From positions 1-33,641 of the forward strand of contig NZ_JACSPV010000048.1 of assembly GCF_014836955.1 (NCBI RefSeq): a DNA stretch of 33,641 nucleotides. Reading direction: 5' to 3'. Positions 18,444-29,600 of the stretch are shown in pieces. The notes beneath the pieces are model-generated. The model ran no database searches, was not told where the DNA came from, and saw nothing but the letters and a program-made list of their open reading frames with translations. The position numbers were made by a program, and so were the translations under genes. Positions within the stretch are counted from its first letter, which is position 1. Each line of letters begins with the position of its first letter. Origin of the DNA: Bacillus norwichensis. GTDB taxonomy: Bacteria > Bacillota > Bacilli > Bacillales > Bacillaceae_C.

Positions 18444-19145
18444 ATGGCTAAGAAAGGCAAGAAATATCTCGAAGCTTTAAAGCTTGTCGACCGTTCAAAA
18501 GCTTATGCAATCAATGAAGCAATTGAACTTGTCAAAAAAACAGACTTTGCTAAGTTTGACGCTACTGTTGAAGCAGCATTCCGTCTTGGAGTAGACCCGA
18601 AAAAAGCGGACCAACAAATCCGTGGCGCGGTTGTACTACCTAACGGTACTGGAAAAACTCAACGTGTCCTTGTTTTTGCAAAAGGGGAAAAAGCGAAAGA
18701 GGCTGAAGCCGCTGGTGCTGATTATGTAGGAGATGCAGAATTCATCAACAAAATTAACCAAGGTTGGTTTGACTTTGATGTAGTTGTTGCTACTCCAGAC
18801 ATGATGGGTGAAGTTGGTAAACTCGGACGTACGCTTGGGCCAAAAGGTCTAATGCCTAACCCGAAAACAGGTACAGTTACATTTGATGTTGAAAAAGCTG
18901 TAAATGAAATCAAAGCAGGTAAAGTGGAATACCGTTTGGATAAAGCTGGTATTATCCATGTGCCAATTGGAAAAGTTTCCTTTGAAGACGAAAAACTTCA
19001 AGAAAACTTTACAACAATATTTGATACAATTTTAAAAGCTAAACCAGCAGCTGCTAAAGGGACATTCATGAAAAATGTTTCCGTCACATCTACGATGGGA
19101 CCTGGAATCAAAGTGGATCCTTCAACAGTAACTGTGAAAGCATAA
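18444..19145 (+). CDS. rplA: Ribosomal protein uL1
   Basis: A 233-residue protein of the L1 stalk, which guides deacylated tRNA from the E site. In E. coli it also represses its own operon by binding leader mRNA. Conserved blocks are [19 protein letters not shown], the hallmark [18 protein letters not shown] and the C-terminal [15 protein letters not shown] 18444 is chosen over the adjacent ATG 18441 because it gives the usual MAKKGKKY start and seven bases from AGGAGG. It is probably co-transcribed with rplK. Confidence 0.97.
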   Translation: MAKKGKKYLEALKLVDRSKAYAINEAIELVKKTDFAKFDATVEAAFRLGVDPKKADQQIRGAVVLPNGTGKTQRVLVFAKGEKAKEAEAAGADYVGDAEFINKINQGWFDFDVVVATPDMMGEVGKLGRTLGPKGLMPNPKTGTVTFDVEKAVNEIKAGKVEYRLDKAGIIHVPIGKVSFEDEKLQENFTTIFDTILKAKPAAAKGTFMKNVSVTSTMGPGIKVDPSTVTVKA

Positions 19146-19146
19146 G

Positions 19147-19175
19147 TTGACAACATTTTATCTTGTTGATAAAAT
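19147..19175 (+). promoter_or_regulatory. Promoter of rplJ-rplL
   Basis: A perfect TTGACA (19147-19152), a 17-bp spacer and TAAAAT (19170-19175, 5/6) lie directly after the rplA stop. Confidence 0.8.
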
Positions 19176-19179
19176 ATAA

Positions 19180-19330
19180 AAGTTGAAAAATAACATTTGT
19201 ACCGTAGACAGCAGGTGCTCCACGGAGCTTAATTTCCCGCCGAGGTCATTGCGATATATTATATTCAATCTGTTTGCACAGATTGAACGCAAAACCTCCA
19301 TGTCTATTGCCTGGAGGTTTTTTATATTTA
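19180..19330 (+). ncRNA. L10 leader, ribosomal protein autoregulatory RNA
   Basis: The core GCAGGTGC, GAGCTTAAT and CCGCCGAGGT (19211-19246) matches the conserved L10-leader pattern I recall for Gram-positive rplJ leaders. A perfect 10-bp hairpin (19264-19273 with 19278-19287) and a terminator follow. Excess L10-L12 complex is expected to bind the leader and lower rplJL expression. Edges are approximate. Confidence 0.85.
19291..19323 (+). terminator. Attenuator of the L10 leader
   Basis: AAAACCTCCA (19291-19300) and TGGAGGTTTT (19312-19321) form a perfect 10-bp stem with an 11-base loop, ending in T6 (19318-19323), 47 bases before rplJ. Confidence 0.85.
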
Positions 19331-19370
19331 TCCGGTATGAATGTTCATCTGAGAATTGGGAGGTGTAAGG

Positions 19371-19865
19371 ATGAGCAAAGTAATTGAGCAAAAGAAACAA
19401 ATCGTTGAAGAAATTGCAGGCAAAATGAAAGCTAGTGTATCTACTGTTATCGTAGACTACCGTGGTTTGAATGTAGCTGAGGTGACTGAGCTTCGCAAAC
19501 AGCTTCGTGAAGCAGGTGTTGAATACAAAGTTTACAAAAACTCTATGACACGCCGTGCGGCTGAGGAAGCAGGTCTTGCTGAACTTAACGAACAGCTTGT
19601 AGGACCAAATGCGATTGCATTCAGCACTGAGGATGTCGTTGCCCCTGCGAAAATCTTGAATGATTTCGCAAAAGGTCACGAAGCTTTAGAAATTAAAGCA
19701 GGTGTCATCGAAGGAAACGTTGCTACAGTTGAGGAAATCAAGGCGCTTGCAAGTCTTCCTTCCCGCGAAGGATTGCTTTCCATGTTGCTTAGCGTTCTTC
19801 AAGCTCCAATGCGTAACTTCGCACTTGCAACTAAAGCTGTTGCTGACCAAAAAGAAGAAGCGTAA
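19371..19865 (+). CDS. rplJ: Ribosomal protein uL10
   Basis: A 164-residue stalk protein that anchors L7/L12 dimers on 23S rRNA next to L11. The N-terminal RNA-binding domain includes [23 protein letters not shown] and [10 protein letters not shown]. The C-terminal helix (about 135-160) is where L12 dimers bind. ATG 19371 follows GGGAGGTG; an in-frame extension to 19356 covers that site and is rejected. It is followed 47 bases later by rplL under the same promoter and leader. Confidence 0.97.
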   Translation: MSKVIEQKKQIVEEIAGKMKASVSTVIVDYRGLNVAEVTELRKQLREAGVEYKVYKNSMTRRAAEEAGLAELNEQLVGPNAIAFSTEDVVAPAKILNDFAKGHEALEIKAGVIEGNVATVEEIKALASLPSREGLLSMLLSVLQAPMRNFALATKAVADQKEEA

Positions 19866-19912
19866 ACTGGCCATAGCCATATAAAATTTTAAAAAATCTG
19901 GAGGAATAAATC

Positions 19913-20278
19913 ATGACGAAAGAACAAATCATTGAAGCTGTCAAAGAAATGACAGTTCTTGAGCTTAACGATCTTGTAAAAGCAATTGAAGAAGAATTCG
20001 GCGTAACTGCTGCTGCTCCTGTAGCTGTTGCTGGTGGAGCTGCTGCTGCAGATGCTGGTGCAGAGAAAACAGAATTCGATGTAATTCTTGCCAGCGCTGG
20101 TGCACAAAAAATCAAAGTTATCAAAGCTGTTCGTGAAGCTACAGGCCTTGGCTTGAAAGAAGCAAAAGAGCTTGTTGATAACGCTCCTAAACCAATCAAA
20201 GAAGGCGCATCTAAAGAAGAAGCTGAAGAGCTTAAAGCGAAACTTGAAGAAGTTGGAGCAGAAGTCGAAGTTAAGTAA
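19913..20278 (+). CDS. rplL: Ribosomal protein bL12 (L7/L12)
   Basis: A 121-residue stalk protein that recruits translation factors such as EF-G and EF-Tu. The N-terminal dimerisation domain (about 1-33) is followed by an Ala-rich hinge (about 34-52, many GCT/GCA codons). The C-terminal factor-binding domain contains [20 protein letters not shown]. It is highly acidic, as expected. TGGAGG precedes the ATG. A terminator-like hairpin follows. Confidence 0.97.
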   Translation: MTKEQIIEAVKEMTVLELNDLVKAIEEEFGVTAAAPVAVAGGAAAADAGAEKTEFDVILASAGAQKIKVIKAVREATGLGLKEAKELVDNAPKPIKEGASKEEAEELKAKLEEVGAEVEVK

Positions 20279-20294
20279 TGATGTATTGATGGAA

Positions 20295-20323
20295 AAGCTC
20301 GCTTTTATTAGGCGGGCTTTTTT
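20295..20323 (+). terminator. Terminator after rplL
   Basis: AAGCTCGC (20295-20302) pairs with GCGGGCTT (20312-20319) with one wobble, followed by T6 (20318-20323). It probably ends or reduces the rplJL transcript. Confidence 0.8.
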
Positions 20324-20412
20324 CGCACTTTTACTAGAAATGTGTAAACGCCAAGAGAAACATGGTGACCAAGAAAGCGCCAATTCGCAGCATCTGTGTG
20401 TCACTAGATAAT

Positions 20413-20443
20413 GAAAAAAGCATAAGCTCCTATTTTTCGACGT
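20413..20443 (+). repeat. Dispersed intergenic repeat, copy B (fragment)
   Basis: AAAAGCATAAGC at 20415-20426 and CGACGT at 20438-20443 repeat the first part of the element at 17040. The middle has diverged. It stops before the ybxB ribosome binding site. Confidence 0.5.
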
Positions 20444-20465
20444 TTCTTATCAATCGGAGGTTGCT

Positions 20466-21077
20466 ATGACAGAGCATTATTATTCGCGTAAACCTGAAGT
20501 GGGCAGTGACCCTATTTATTGGGATGCGAGGTTACGGAATCATTCTTTTCGTTTCAAGACAGACCATGGTGTTTTTTCAAAGCAAGAGGTAGATTTTGGT
20601 TCTCGGCTTTTGATAGATACTTTTGTAATGCCGGATTTAGATGGTCCTTTGCTTGACCTGGGATGCGGCTATGGTCCTATCGGGCTAAGTCTTGCCAAGG
20701 ACTTCCCAGAGAGAATGATCCACATGGCTGATATTAATGAACGTGCGATTGGCTTGGCGAAAGAAAATGCAGCTGCCAATCAGATTGAAAATGTGAAAAT
20801 CTATGAAAGTGACAGCTTTCAAAGTGTTGAAGAAAAAGGCTTCGCAGCCATATTGATCAACCCGCCTATCAGGGCCGGAAAACAGGTCATCTTTAATATG
20901 TTCGAAAATGCCTTTCGTCATCTCGCCGATAATGGAGAACTGTGGATTGTGATTCAGAAAAAACAGGGCGCCCCTTCCACAAAAGCAAAATTGGAAGATA
21001 TCTTTAGCCAGGTCCAGACTACGGGTAAGAAAAAAGGCTATTATATTTTTCAATCAAAAAAGTTTGCATCTCTTTGA
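20466..21077 (+). CDS. ybxB: YbxB-type class I SAM methyltransferase (RsmC-like)
   Basis: A 203-residue Rossmann-fold methyltransferase of the MTS/RsmC group. SAM motif I is LDLGCGYGPIG (63-73). The catalytic NPPIRAGK motif (132-139) is of the NPPF type used for exocyclic-amine methylation, so a guanine N2 of 16S rRNA is a likely target by analogy with RsmC; this is inferred. ATG follows TCGGAGG. It lies between rplL and rpoB as in B. subtilis, set apart by terminator-like hairpins on both sides. Confidence 0.92.
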   Translation: MTEHYYSRKPEVGSDPIYWDARLRNHSFRFKTDHGVFSKQEVDFGSRLLIDTFVMPDLDGPLLDLGCGYGPIGLSLAKDFPERMIHMADINERAIGLAKENAAANQIENVKIYESDSFQSVEEKGFAAILINPPIRAGKQVIFNMFENAFRHLADNGELWIVIQKKQGAPSTKAKLEDIFSQVQTTGKKKGYYIFQSKKFASL

Positions 21078-21195
21078 CTCTTGTGCTAATATTGTAAGAT
21101 GCTAATACCATGCTTTCCATAAAAAAGCTAATAGTTGTATATTTATTGGTTATTATGGGAAAAATTATTTAATATAGGTTCGTCTCGGGAAATTG

Positions 21196-21225
21196 TGGTT
21201 TTCAAAGTAAAACCATTTTTCTTTT
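21196..21225 (+). terminator. Terminator-like hairpin upstream of rpoB
   Basis: TGGTTTT (21196-21202) and AAAACCA (21209-21215) form a 7-bp stem with loop CAAAGT, followed by TTTTTCTTTTTG. The stem is A-T rich, so strength is uncertain. It may end ybxB or attenuate rpoBC. No clear promoter was found between it and rpoB. Confidence 0.6.
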
Positions 21226-21301
21226 TGTCTGATGATTCGTATCCTGCTTGATTAGAGCGGATAGAATGAATAAAATGCATGATTTTTGAGGGGTGAATCA
21301 G

Positions 21302-24300
21302 TTGACAGGTCAACTTGTTCAGTATGGACGGCACCGCCAGCGCAGAAGCTTTGCTAGGATCAGTGAAGTATTGGAACTGCCAAACCTTATTGAAATTCAA
21401 TCTTCCTCTTATCAATGGTTTCTTGATGAGGGCTTAAAGGAAATGTTTCAGGACATCTCCCCAATTGAAGATTTCGCCGGGAATCTATCATTGGAATTTA
21501 TCGATTATAGTCTCGGTGAACCAAAATATTCTGTGGAAGAATCTAAAGAGCGCGATGCCACATATTCCGCTCCACTTCGCGTTAAACTGCGTCTTTTAAA
21601 TAAAGAGACTGGCGAAGTTAAAGACCAGGATGTGTTCATGGGAGACTTCCCGCTGATGACAGAAATGGGAACATTCATCATCAATGGGGCAGAGCGTGTC
21701 ATAGTTTCACAGCTGGTGCGTTCTCCAAGTGTTTATTACAGCGCTAAGATTGATAAGAATGGCAAGAAAGGCTTCACTGCCACTGTCATTCCGAACCGTG
21801 GCGCATGGCTGGAATATGAAACAGATGCGAAAGATGTTGTGTATGTCCGTATCGACCGGACGAGGAAACTGCCGGTAACGGTTCTTTTGCGTGCACTGGG
21901 TTTTGGTTCTGATCAAGAAATCATCGAATTAATAGGAGATAATGAGTATCTCCGCAATACTCTGGAAAAAGATAACACAGAGAGCGCTGAAAAAGCGTTG
22001 CTTGAAATCTATGAACGTCTTCGTCCAGGTGAACCTCCGACAGTTGAGAATGCGAAAAGCCTTCTTGTTTCGCGCTTTTTCGATCCGAAAAGATACGATT
22101 TAGCCAACGTTGGACGCTATAAAATTAACAAAAAGCTTCATATTAAAAATCGTCTTTTTGGTCAACGATTGGCAGAAACCTTGGCTGATCCGGAAACCGG
22201 TGAAATTATTGCGGAAAAAGGTACTCTACTCGACCGCCGCACATTGGACAAATTGATTCCTTACCTTGAAAAAGGCGCAGGATTCAAAACATATAACAAT
22301 AATGGCGGTGTGCTAGAAGAAGACATTACCGTTCAAACTATTAAAATATATGCTCCGCATGACGATGAGGAAAAAGAAATCAATGTCATCGGTAATTCTT
22401 TCATAGAGGAAGAAATTAAGAATATTACACCTGCCGATATCATTGCTTCCATCAGCTATTTCTTTGACCTTCTTTATGGAGTCGGTGATACAGATGATAT
22501 CGACCATTTGGGTAACCGCCGTCTTCGTTCTGTCGGAGAACTGCTTCAAAACCAGTTCAGAATTGGATTGTCTCGTATGGAGAGGGTTGTTCGTGAGCGG
22601 ATGTCGATCCAAGACATCAACACAATCACTCCACAACAATTGATCAATATCCGTCCGGTTATTGCATCCATTAAAGAATTCTTTGGAAGCTCCCAGTTGT
22701 CACAGTTTATGGACCAGACGAATCCATTGGCGGAATTGACTCATAAGCGAAGATTATCTGCTCTTGGACCAGGTGGTTTGACTCGTGAACGTGCTGGAAT
22801 GGAAGTTCGGGACGTCCACTATTCACACTATGGACGTATGTGTCCGATCGAGACACCGGAGGGTCCAAACATTGGATTGATCAACTCGCTGTCCACTTTT
22901 GCGAAGGTGAATCGCTTCGGTTTTATTGAAACACCTTACCGTCGTGTTGACCCTGAAACAGGCAGAGTAACTTCCCAAATTGACTATTTAACTGCAGACG
23001 AAGAAGATAATTACGTTGTCGCGCAGGCAAATGCTCCATTGACAGAGGAAGGCACTTTCGAAAATGACGAAGTCATTGCTCGTTTCCGTGGAGAAAACAC
23101 CGTGATTAGAAGAGATCGAATTGACTACATGGACGTTTCTCCTAAGCAGGTTGTGTCTGCTGCAACAGCATGTATTCCATTCTTGGAAAACGATGACTCC
23201 AACCGTGCCCTAATGGGAGCGAACATGCAGAGACAGGCCGTTCCTCTCATGCAGCCGGAAGCACCGCTTGTAGGTACTGGAATGGAATATGTATCCGCGA
23301 AGGATTCAGGTTCTGCTGTAATCTGCAAGCATAATGGTGTCGTGGAACACATTGAGGCGCGAGAAGTATGGGTGCGTAGAATTCAGGAAATTGATGGGCA
23401 GGAAGTAAAAGGTGATCTTGATAAATACCGCCTGCAAAAGTTTGTCCGTTCCAATCAAGGAACCTGCTATAACCAGCGCCCAATCGTAAGTGTAGGCAAC
23501 CGTGTTGTCAAAGGTGAAATCCTTTCAGACGGCCCATCCATGGATCAAGGGGAATTGGCACTTGGCCGAAACGTCCTCGTAGGATTTATGACATGGGAAG
23601 GCTATAACTACGAAGATGCGATCATCATGAGTGAAAGACTTGTAAAAGATGATGTTTATACATCGATTCATATTGAAGAATATGAATCAGAAGCCAGGGA
23701 TACAAAACTTGGTCCTGAAGAAATGACAAGAGACATTCCAAACGTTGGGGAAGATGCTCTTAAAAACCTTGATGAGCGCGGAATCATCCGGATTGGTGCG
23801 GAAGTCAAGGATGGCGACTTGCTCGTCGGAAAAGTAACACCAAAAGGTGTAACGGAGCTGACAGCTGAAGAGCGCCTGCTTCACGCTATCTTTGGTGAAA
23901 AAGCACGTGAAGTCCGGGATACTTCCCTCCGAGTGCCTCATGGCGGCGGCGGAATCGTCTTGGATGTAAAAGTGTTCAACCGTGAAGACGGCGACGAGCT
24001 TTCTCCAGGTGTGAACCAGCTTGTCCGTGTATATATTGTTCAGAAAAGGAAAATTTCCGAAGGGGACAAAATGGCGGGACGCCACGGTAACAAAGGGGTT
24101 ATCTCCCGTATTCTTCCGGAAGAGGATATGCCATACATGCCTGACGGCACACCTATTGATGTCATGCTTAACCCACTTGGGGTTCCTTCAAGGATGAACA
24201 TCGGTCAGGTGCTTGAACTACACTTGGGTATGGCCGCGAGATACTTGGGACTGCACATGGCATCTCCAGTATTTGACGGTGCAACCGAAGAGGATGTATG

Positions 24301-24856
24301 GGCAACGATTGAAGAAGCCGGCATGGCTTCTGATGCGAAAACGGTCCTTTATGACGGACGAACAGGAGAAGCTTTTGATAACCGTGTCTCCGTGGGTGTC
24401 ATGTATATGCTGAAACTTGCGCATATGGTTGATGATAAGCTGCATGCCCGTTCTACAGGTCCTTACTCACTCGTTACTCAGCAGCCGCTTGGTGGTAAAG
24501 CCCAGTTTGGCGGTCAGCGTTTCGGGGAGATGGAAGTATGGGCGCTTGAAGCATACGGTGCAGCATACACTCTTCAAGAAATCCTTACTGTAAAATCTGA
24601 CGATGTTGTTGGACGTGTAAAAACATATGAAGCAATTGTCAAAGGCGAAAACGTCCCAGAACCGGGTGTTCCAGAATCATTTAAGGTTCTGATCAAAGAA
24701 CTGCAAAGCCTTGGAATGGATGTTAAAATCCTGTCCGGGGACGAACAGGAAATTGAGATGCGCGAGCTTGAGGACGATGATGATCTTCACCAGGCAGACA
24801 CATTGAACATTGCTCCTGAAACTAAAGTGGAAGAAACAGCTGCTACAAAGGAGTAA
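21302..24856 (+). CDS. rpoB: RNA polymerase beta subunit
   Basis: A 1184-residue catalytic subunit. The rifampicin-binding cluster (about 463-490, [20 protein letters not shown] with His481) reads like the susceptible wild type. The active-site block [15 protein letters not shown] and the C-terminal [20 protein letters not shown] are intact. TTG 21302 is chosen: GAGGGG lies just upstream and the protein then begins [15 protein letters not shown] as in B. subtilis; the in-frame GTG at 21293 overlaps that site. An acidic tail ends the protein. rpoC follows after 58 bases. Confidence 0.97.
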   Translation: MTGQLVQYGRHRQRRSFARISEVLELPNLIEIQSSSYQWFLDEGLKEMFQDISPIEDFAGNLSLEFIDYSLGEPKYSVEESKERDATYSAPLRVKLRLLNKETGEVKDQDVFMGDFPLMTEMGTFIINGAERVIVSQLVRSPSVYYSAKIDKNGKKGFTATVIPNRGAWLEYETDAKDVVYVRIDRTRKLPVTVLLRALGFGSDQEIIELIGDNEYLRNTLEKDNTESAEKALLEIYERLRPGEPPTVENAKSLLVSRFFDPKRYDLANVGRYKINKKLHIKNRLFGQRLAETLADPETGEIIAEKGTLLDRRTLDKLIPYLEKGAGFKTYNNNGGVLEEDITVQTIKIYAPHDDEEKEINVIGNSFIEEEIKNITPADIIASISYFFDLLYGVGDTDDIDHLGNRRLRSVGELLQNQFRIGLSRMERVVRERMSIQDINTITPQQLINIRPVIASIKEFFGSSQLSQFMDQTNPLAELTHKRRLSALGPGGLTRERAGMEVRDVHYSHYGRMCPIETPEGPNIGLINSLSTFAKVNRFGFIETPYRRVDPETGRVTSQIDYLTADEEDNYVVAQANAPLTEEGTFENDEVIARFRGENTVIRRDRIDYMDVSPKQVVSAATACIPFLENDDSNRALMGANMQRQAVPLMQPEAPLVGTGMEYVSAKDSGSAVICKHNGVVEHIEAREVWVRRIQEIDGQEVKGDLDKYRLQKFVRSNQGTCYNQRPIVSVGNRVVKGEILSDGPSMDQGELALGRNVLVGFMTWEGYNYEDAIIMSERLVKDDVYTSIHIEEYESEARDTKLGPEEMTRDIPNVGEDALKNLDERGIIRIGAEVKDGDLLVGKVTPKGVTELTAEERLLHAIFGEKAREVRDTSLRVPHGGGGIVLDVKVFNREDGDELSPGVNQLVRVYIVQKRKISEGDKMAGRHGNKGVISRILPEEDMPYMPDGTPIDVMLNPLGVPSRMNIGQVLELHLGMAARYLGLHMASPVFDGATEEDVWATIEEAGMASDAKTVLYDGRTGEAFDNRVSVGVMYMLKLAHMVDDKLHARSTGPYSLVTQQPLGGKAQFGGQRFGEMEVWALEAYGAAYTLQEILTVKSDDVVGRVKTYEAIVKGENVPEPGVPESFKVLIKELQSLGMDVKILSGDEQEIEMRELEDDDDLHQADTLNIAPETKVEETAATKE

Positions 24857-24859
24857 ATG

Positions 24860-24931
24860 ATGTCAGATAAGGCAATTAGGGTAAAACCTGTATATGAAAA
24901 GGGAGGTAGGCCCCTTGCTGGATGTAAATAA
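24860..24931 (+). CDS. Possible 23-codon ORF overlapping the rpoC start
   Basis: ATG 24860, three bases after the rpoB stop, opens a 23-codon frame ([20 protein letters not shown], then GCK) that ends at 24931, inside rpoC. AAGGAG lies six bases upstream, at the end of rpoB. It could couple rpoB and rpoC translation, or be chance. I know no homologue. Confidence 0.25.
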   Translation: MSDKAIRVKPVYEKGGRPLAGCK

Positions 24932-27900
24932 CTTCGAGTATATGAAAATCGGTCTTGCTTCACCTGATAAGATCCGTTCATGGTCTTTTGGTGAAGTAAA
25001 AAAACCGGAAACAATTAACTATAGAACTTTAAAGCCAGAGAAGGACGGTCTTTTCTGCGAGCGGATCTTTGGTCCGACTAAAGACTGGGAATGCCACTGT
25101 GGAAAATACAAACGAGTGCGATATAAAGGCGTCGTTTGTGACCGATGCGGTGTGGAAGTGACCAGAGCAAAAGTCCGCCGTGAACGCATGGGGCACATTG
25201 AACTGGCTGCTCCTGTTTCTCACATCTGGTACTTCAAAGGAATTCCAAGCCGGATGGGACTTCTATTGGATATGTCCCCCCGGGCTTTGGAAGAAATTAT
25301 TTATTTCGCTTCTTATGTAGTGACAGATCCTGCAGACACTACGCTTGAGAAGAAACAGCTTTTATCTGAAAGGGAATATCGTGCTTATCGTGAAAAGTAC
25401 GGTTCAACTTTCAGTGCTGGAATGGGAGCGGAGGCTATTAAAAAGCTTCTGCAAGACATAGATCTTGACAAAGAAGTTGAGATCTTGAAAGAAGAGCTCA
25501 AAACAGCGCAAGGCCAGCGGCGTACACGCGCTATCAGAAGGCTTGAGGTGCTAGAAGCTTTCCGTCACTCCGGAAATCATCCGGATTGGATGGTGCTTGA
25601 TGTACTTCCTGTTATTCCTCCGGAATTACGCCCAATGGTTCAACTCGAGGGAGGCAGGTTCGCTACATCGGATCTGAACGATTTATATCGTCGTGTAATT
25701 AACCGGAACAACCGTCTGAAAAGACTCTTGGATCTTGGAGCTCCTGGCATCATCGTCCAAAATGAAAAGCGGATGCTTCAGGAAGCTGTTGATGCTCTCA
25801 TTGATAATGGACGAAGAGGCCGTCCGGTTACAGGACCTGGAAATCGTCCGCTCAAATCCCTCTCACATATGCTGAAGGGTAAGCAAGGGCGTTTCCGTCA
25901 AAACTTGCTTGGTAAGCGGGTAGACTATTCAGGCCGTTCTGTTATCGTCGTTGGACCAAGTCTGAAGATGTATCAATGCGGACTTCCAAAAGAGATGGCT
26001 TTGGAATTGTTCAAACCATTTGTTATGAAAGAACTCGTAGAAAAAGGCTTGGCTCATAATATTAAAAGCGCCAAGCGTAAAATCGAACGTGTTCATCCGG
26101 AGGTTTGGGATGTACTAGAAGAGGTCATCCGTGAACACCCAGTGCTTTTAAACCGTGCACCGACGTTGCACAGGCTGGGAATTCAGGCGTTTGAACCAAC
26201 TCTTGTTGAAGGAAGGGCAATCCGCCTTCATCCGCTTGTATGTACGGCTTATAATGCGGACTTTGACGGTGACCAAATGGCTGTCCATGTTCCGTTATCT
26301 GCTGAAGCTCAAGCAGAAGCAAGGCTTTTGATGCTGGCAGCACAGAACATCTTGAACCCAAGAGATGGCAAGCCAGTTGTTACACCTTCTCAGGATATGG
26401 TTCTCGGGAACTATTATCTGACACTGGAGCGCGAAGATGCTACAGGAGAGGGTATGGTATTCGGCAATGCAGATGAGGCGCTTTTGGCGTATTATAACGG
26501 GTATATCCACCTGCATTCACGGATTGCAATTCATGTAGATTCTCTGCCAAATGAAAGATTCTCTGAGGAACAGCGTAAAAAATTGTTGGTAACGACTATG
26601 GGTAAAATTATTTTTAATGAAATTTTGCCAACTTCGTTCCCATACATCAATGAACCGACGAAAGAGAATTTGGAACTAAATACGCCAGAAAAGTATTTTG
26701 TTGATACAACAGAGAATGTTGCAGAATTTATTAAGAAACAACCGCTGGTTAAACCATTTAAGAAGAAGATTCTCGGGAATGTTATTGCGGAGATCTTTAA
26801 AAGATTCCAGATTACTGAGACATCCAAAATGCTTGATAGCATGAAGAATCTTGGTTTCAAATATTCAACTAAAGCGGGAATTACGGTTGGAGTATCTGAT
26901 ATCGTGGTTCTTGCAGAGAAAGAAACTATTCTTGAGGAAGCTCAGACTAAAGTTGACAATGTCCTGAAGCAGTTCAAGAGAGGTCTCATCACAGATGAAG
27001 AGCGTTATGACCGCGTCATTTCCATCTGGAGTGCCGCAAAAGACGAAATTCAGGATAGGTTGATGCAATCCTTAGAAAACCTCAACCCGATTTACATGAT
27101 GAGTGACTCTGGTGCGAGGGGTAACCCTTCCAACTTCACACAGTTGGCGGGTATGCGTGGACTCATGGCCAACCCGGCTGGGCGGATCATCGAACTTCCA
27201 ATCAAATCAAGCTTCCGGGAAGGATTGACAGTACTCGAGTACTTTATCTCTACCCACGGAGCGCGTAAAGGATTGGCGGATACCGCTCTGAAAACAGCCG
27301 ATTCAGGTTACTTGACAAGAAGGCTGGTAGATGTGGCGCAGGATGTAATTGTCCGTGAGGACGACTGTGGTACTGACAGAGGCCTACTTGTTTCATCGCT
27401 AAAAGATGGCACAGAAGAAATCGAGCCTTTGGAAGAAAGACTGATTGGACGCTTTACTCGCAAAAAGATTGTTCATCCTGAAACAGGGGAAACTATTATT
27501 GAAGAGAACAACCTGATTACGGAGGATACGGCGAGAGAAATTGTCAGCGCAGGAATCGACAAAGTCTGGATTCGTTCGGCGTTCACATGTAATACGCGCC
27601 ATGGTGTTTGTAAAAAATGCTACGGTCGCAATCTGGCAACTGGTTCAGTAGTAGATGTTGGTGAAGCGGTAGGAATCATTGCCGCTCAGTCAATTGGAGA
27701 GCCAGGTACACAGCTTACGATGAGAACCTTCCACACCGGCGGGGTAGCTGGAGACGATATCACGCAAGGTCTTCCGCGTATTCAGGAATTGTTCGAAGCC
27801 CGTAATCCGAAAGGGCAGGCAGTTATCTCTGAAATCAGCGGTGTTGTTACTGCCATCAATGAGGGCAGGGATCGTCAGCATGAAATTGTCATACAGGGCG

Positions 27901-28511
27901 AGATTGAAAGCAAATCATATAATGCGCCGTATACTGCTCGGTTGCGTGTAGCAGTGAACGATCGAGTGGAACGTGGACAGGAATTGACCGAAGGATCCAT
28001 TGATCCGAAGGAACTGTTGCGTGCCAAAGATGTGGCTGCTGTACAAGAGTATCTTTTACTCGAGGTACAAAAGGTTTACCGCATGCAAGGGGTTGAAATT
28101 GGCGACAAGCACATCGAAGTGATGGTTCGCCAGATGCTGCGGAAAGTCAGAGTAACAGACGCGGGAGAGACCGATGTACTGCCGGGAACATTACTCGATA
28201 TTCACCAGTTTACGGATGCAAACGAAAAAGTGTTGCTTGAAGGAAACCAGCCTGCAACCGGACGTCCGGTATTGCTCGGTATTACAAAAGCATCGCTTGA
28301 GACAGATTCCTTCTTGTCAGCTGCTTCATTCCAAGAAACAACACGTGTGTTGACAGACGCTGCCATCAAAGGCAAGCGGGATGAGTTGCTTGGCCTGAAA
28401 GAGAACGTCATTATTGGAAAACTGGTTCCTGCCGGAACTGGAATGCAGCGCTACAGAAGAGCGAGTGCTGTGTTGAAGAAAGAAGAAGACGATGCAGTCA
28501 ACGTAGAATAA
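24915..28511 (+). CDS. rpoC: RNA polymerase beta-prime subunit
   Basis: A 1198-residue catalytic subunit. The magnesium-binding NADFDGDQM has Asp449, Asp451 and Asp453. The N-terminal zinc ribbon is [20 protein letters not shown], and a second cysteine cluster is present at [15 protein letters not shown]. The trigger-loop region has [19 protein letters not shown] 24915 follows GGGAGG by eight bases and gives the usual [10 protein letters not shown] start; the upstream in-frame reading at 24894 precedes that site. The C-terminal tail is short and acidic. A GC-rich hairpin follows the stop. Confidence 0.97.
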   Translation: MLDVNNFEYMKIGLASPDKIRSWSFGEVKKPETINYRTLKPEKDGLFCERIFGPTKDWECHCGKYKRVRYKGVVCDRCGVEVTRAKVRRERMGHIELAAPVSHIWYFKGIPSRMGLLLDMSPRALEEIIYFASYVVTDPADTTLEKKQLLSEREYRAYREKYGSTFSAGMGAEAIKKLLQDIDLDKEVEILKEELKTAQGQRRTRAIRRLEVLEAFRHSGNHPDWMVLDVLPVIPPELRPMVQLEGGRFATSDLNDLYRRVINRNNRLKRLLDLGAPGIIVQNEKRMLQEAVDALIDNGRRGRPVTGPGNRPLKSLSHMLKGKQGRFRQNLLGKRVDYSGRSVIVVGPSLKMYQCGLPKEMALELFKPFVMKELVEKGLAHNIKSAKRKIERVHPEVWDVLEEVIREHPVLLNRAPTLHRLGIQAFEPTLVEGRAIRLHPLVCTAYNADFDGDQMAVHVPLSAEAQAEARLLMLAAQNILNPRDGKPVVTPSQDMVLGNYYLTLEREDATGEGMVFGNADEALLAYYNGYIHLHSRIAIHVDSLPNERFSEEQRKKLLVTTMGKIIFNEILPTSFPYINEPTKENLELNTPEKYFVDTTENVAEFIKKQPLVKPFKKKILGNVIAEIFKRFQITETSKMLDSMKNLGFKYSTKAGITVGVSDIVVLAEKETILEEAQTKVDNVLKQFKRGLITDEERYDRVISIWSAAKDEIQDRLMQSLENLNPIYMMSDSGARGNPSNFTQLAGMRGLMANPAGRIIELPIKSSFREGLTVLEYFISTHGARKGLADTALKTADSGYLTRRLVDVAQDVIVREDDCGTDRGLLVSSLKDGTEEIEPLEERLIGRFTRKKIVHPETGETIIEENNLITEDTAREIVSAGIDKVWIRSAFTCNTRHGVCKKCYGRNLATGSVVDVGEAVGIIAAQSIGEPGTQLTMRTFHTGGVAGDDITQGLPRIQELFEARNPKGQAVISEISGVVTAINEGRDRQHEIVIQGEIESKSYNAPYTARLRVAVNDRVERGQELTEGSIDPKELLRAKDVAAVQEYLLLEVQKVYRMQGVEIGDKHIEVMVRQMLRKVRVTDAGETDVLPGTLLDIHQFTDANEKVLLEGNQPATGRPVLLGITKASLETDSFLSAASFQETTRVLTDAAIKGKRDELLGLKENVIIGKLVPAGTGMQRYRRASAVLKKEEDDAVNVE

Positions 28512-28519
28512 CAGTAGAG

Positions 28520-28542
28520 CCGCCGGCAGTTTTTGCCGGCGG
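28520..28542 (+). terminator. GC-rich hairpin after rpoC
   Basis: CCGCCGGCA (28520-28528) and TGCCGGCGG (28534-28542) make a perfect 9-bp stem with a 5-base loop. The sequence after it is ATTCTTAT, a poor T-tract, so it may be a 3'-end barrier or weak terminator. Confidence 0.5.
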
Positions 28543-28584
28543 ATTCTTATAAAGAAAAGTTTATGTAATTTGGTAGATCTCTCT

Positions 28585-28685
28585 GAAAAAAAGTGCTTTG
28601 TCCAGCCTTTCAAGGTCTAAGGACTGCCTTCTCAAGAATCGACTTGTGCTTTCTAGTGCTAAGCAGGGCGCTTATTTTCTTAAGC
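28585..28685 (-). repeat. Dispersed intergenic repeat, copy C (inverted, degenerate)
   Basis: Read on the minus strand from 28685 it begins CTTAAGAAAATAAGCGCC, against CTTAAAGAAAAGCATAAGCG of copy A. The match continues through TTAGC, ACAA, a central AAG block, ACCTTGAA and AAAGC in the same order. No gene is present in 28543-28702. Confidence 0.5.
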
Positions 28686-28702
28686 AAAATTCGCTTTTAT
28701 TG

Positions 28703-28731
28703 TTGACATTAAAAATACCAGATGATACTAT
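28703..28731 (+). promoter_or_regulatory. Promoter of rplGB-rpsL-rpsG-fusA
   Basis: A perfect TTGACA (28703-28708), a 17-bp spacer and TACTAT (28726-28731, 4/6). An alternative -10, TATATT, lies three bases further on. It starts the streptomycin-operon block. Confidence 0.65.
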
Positions 28732-28782
28732 ATTCAAGGTGATCCTATCATAATAACCTGTTACTTTGGAGGATGCGTAAAA

Positions 28783-29031
28783 TTGTCTTATGAAAAAGTA
28801 TTGCAGGATGCAAATTTGATTATAGGAACAAAGCAAACAGTAAGAGCTCTGAAATCAGGTCATGCGAAGGAAGTTTTCGTTGCGCAGGATGCCGACTCCA
28901 GGATTACGGATAACATCATAAGTACAGCGAAAGAACTGGATGTTCCCGTTACTAAAGTCGACTCCATGAAAAAACTTGGCAAAGCATGCGGTATTGATGT
29001 AGGTGCGGCAGCTGTTGCCATCATTCACTAA
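28783..29031 (+). CDS. rplGB: L7Ae-family kink-turn RNA-binding protein (YbxF/RplGB)
   Basis: An 82-residue L7Ae/L30e-fold protein. The RNA-contact block [26 protein letters not shown] and the C-terminal [20 protein letters not shown] are typical. The B. subtilis homologue binds kink-turn RNAs; its role in the cell is still vague. TTG 28783 is the start, with TGGAGG about ten bases upstream. It lies before rpsL as in other Bacilli, and a terminator-like hairpin follows. Confidence 0.93.
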   Translation: MSYEKVLQDANLIIGTKQTVRALKSGHAKEVFVAQDADSRITDNIISTAKELDVPVTKVDSMKKLGKACGIDVGAAAVAIIH

Positions 29032-29036
29032 AGGTG

Positions 29037-29081
29037 TTTTTGCAGAGGACGCGTATGTTGTCCGCAAAAACTTGTTTTTTT
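29037..29081 (+). terminator. Attenuator-like hairpin between rplGB and rpsL
   Basis: TTTTTGC (29037-29043) pairs with GCAAAAA (29064-29070), and GGAC (29047-29050) with GTCC (29060-29063). A three-base bulge, AGA, lies on the 5' side only. T7 follows at 29075-29081. It would allow partial read-through to rpsL. Confidence 0.65.
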
Positions 29082-29118
29082 GCTTTAAAAAGAACCACCT
29101 GGATGTGTGGGTCTATAG

Positions 29119-29562
<444 letters not shown>

Positions 29563-29600
29563 TGTAATATTATTCACTGTTTGTGAAAGGAGGAACACCA

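Noticed and set aside
19158-19679. Minus-strand ORF of 173 codons over the L10 leader and rplJ
   Set aside because: It is an antisense shadow of rplJ with low-complexity composition and no ribosome binding site or family resemblance.
19889-20404. Minus-strand ORF of 171 codons opposite rplL
   Set aside because: Its Ser/Phe-rich product is the reverse reading of the Ala/Lys/Glu-rich rplL.
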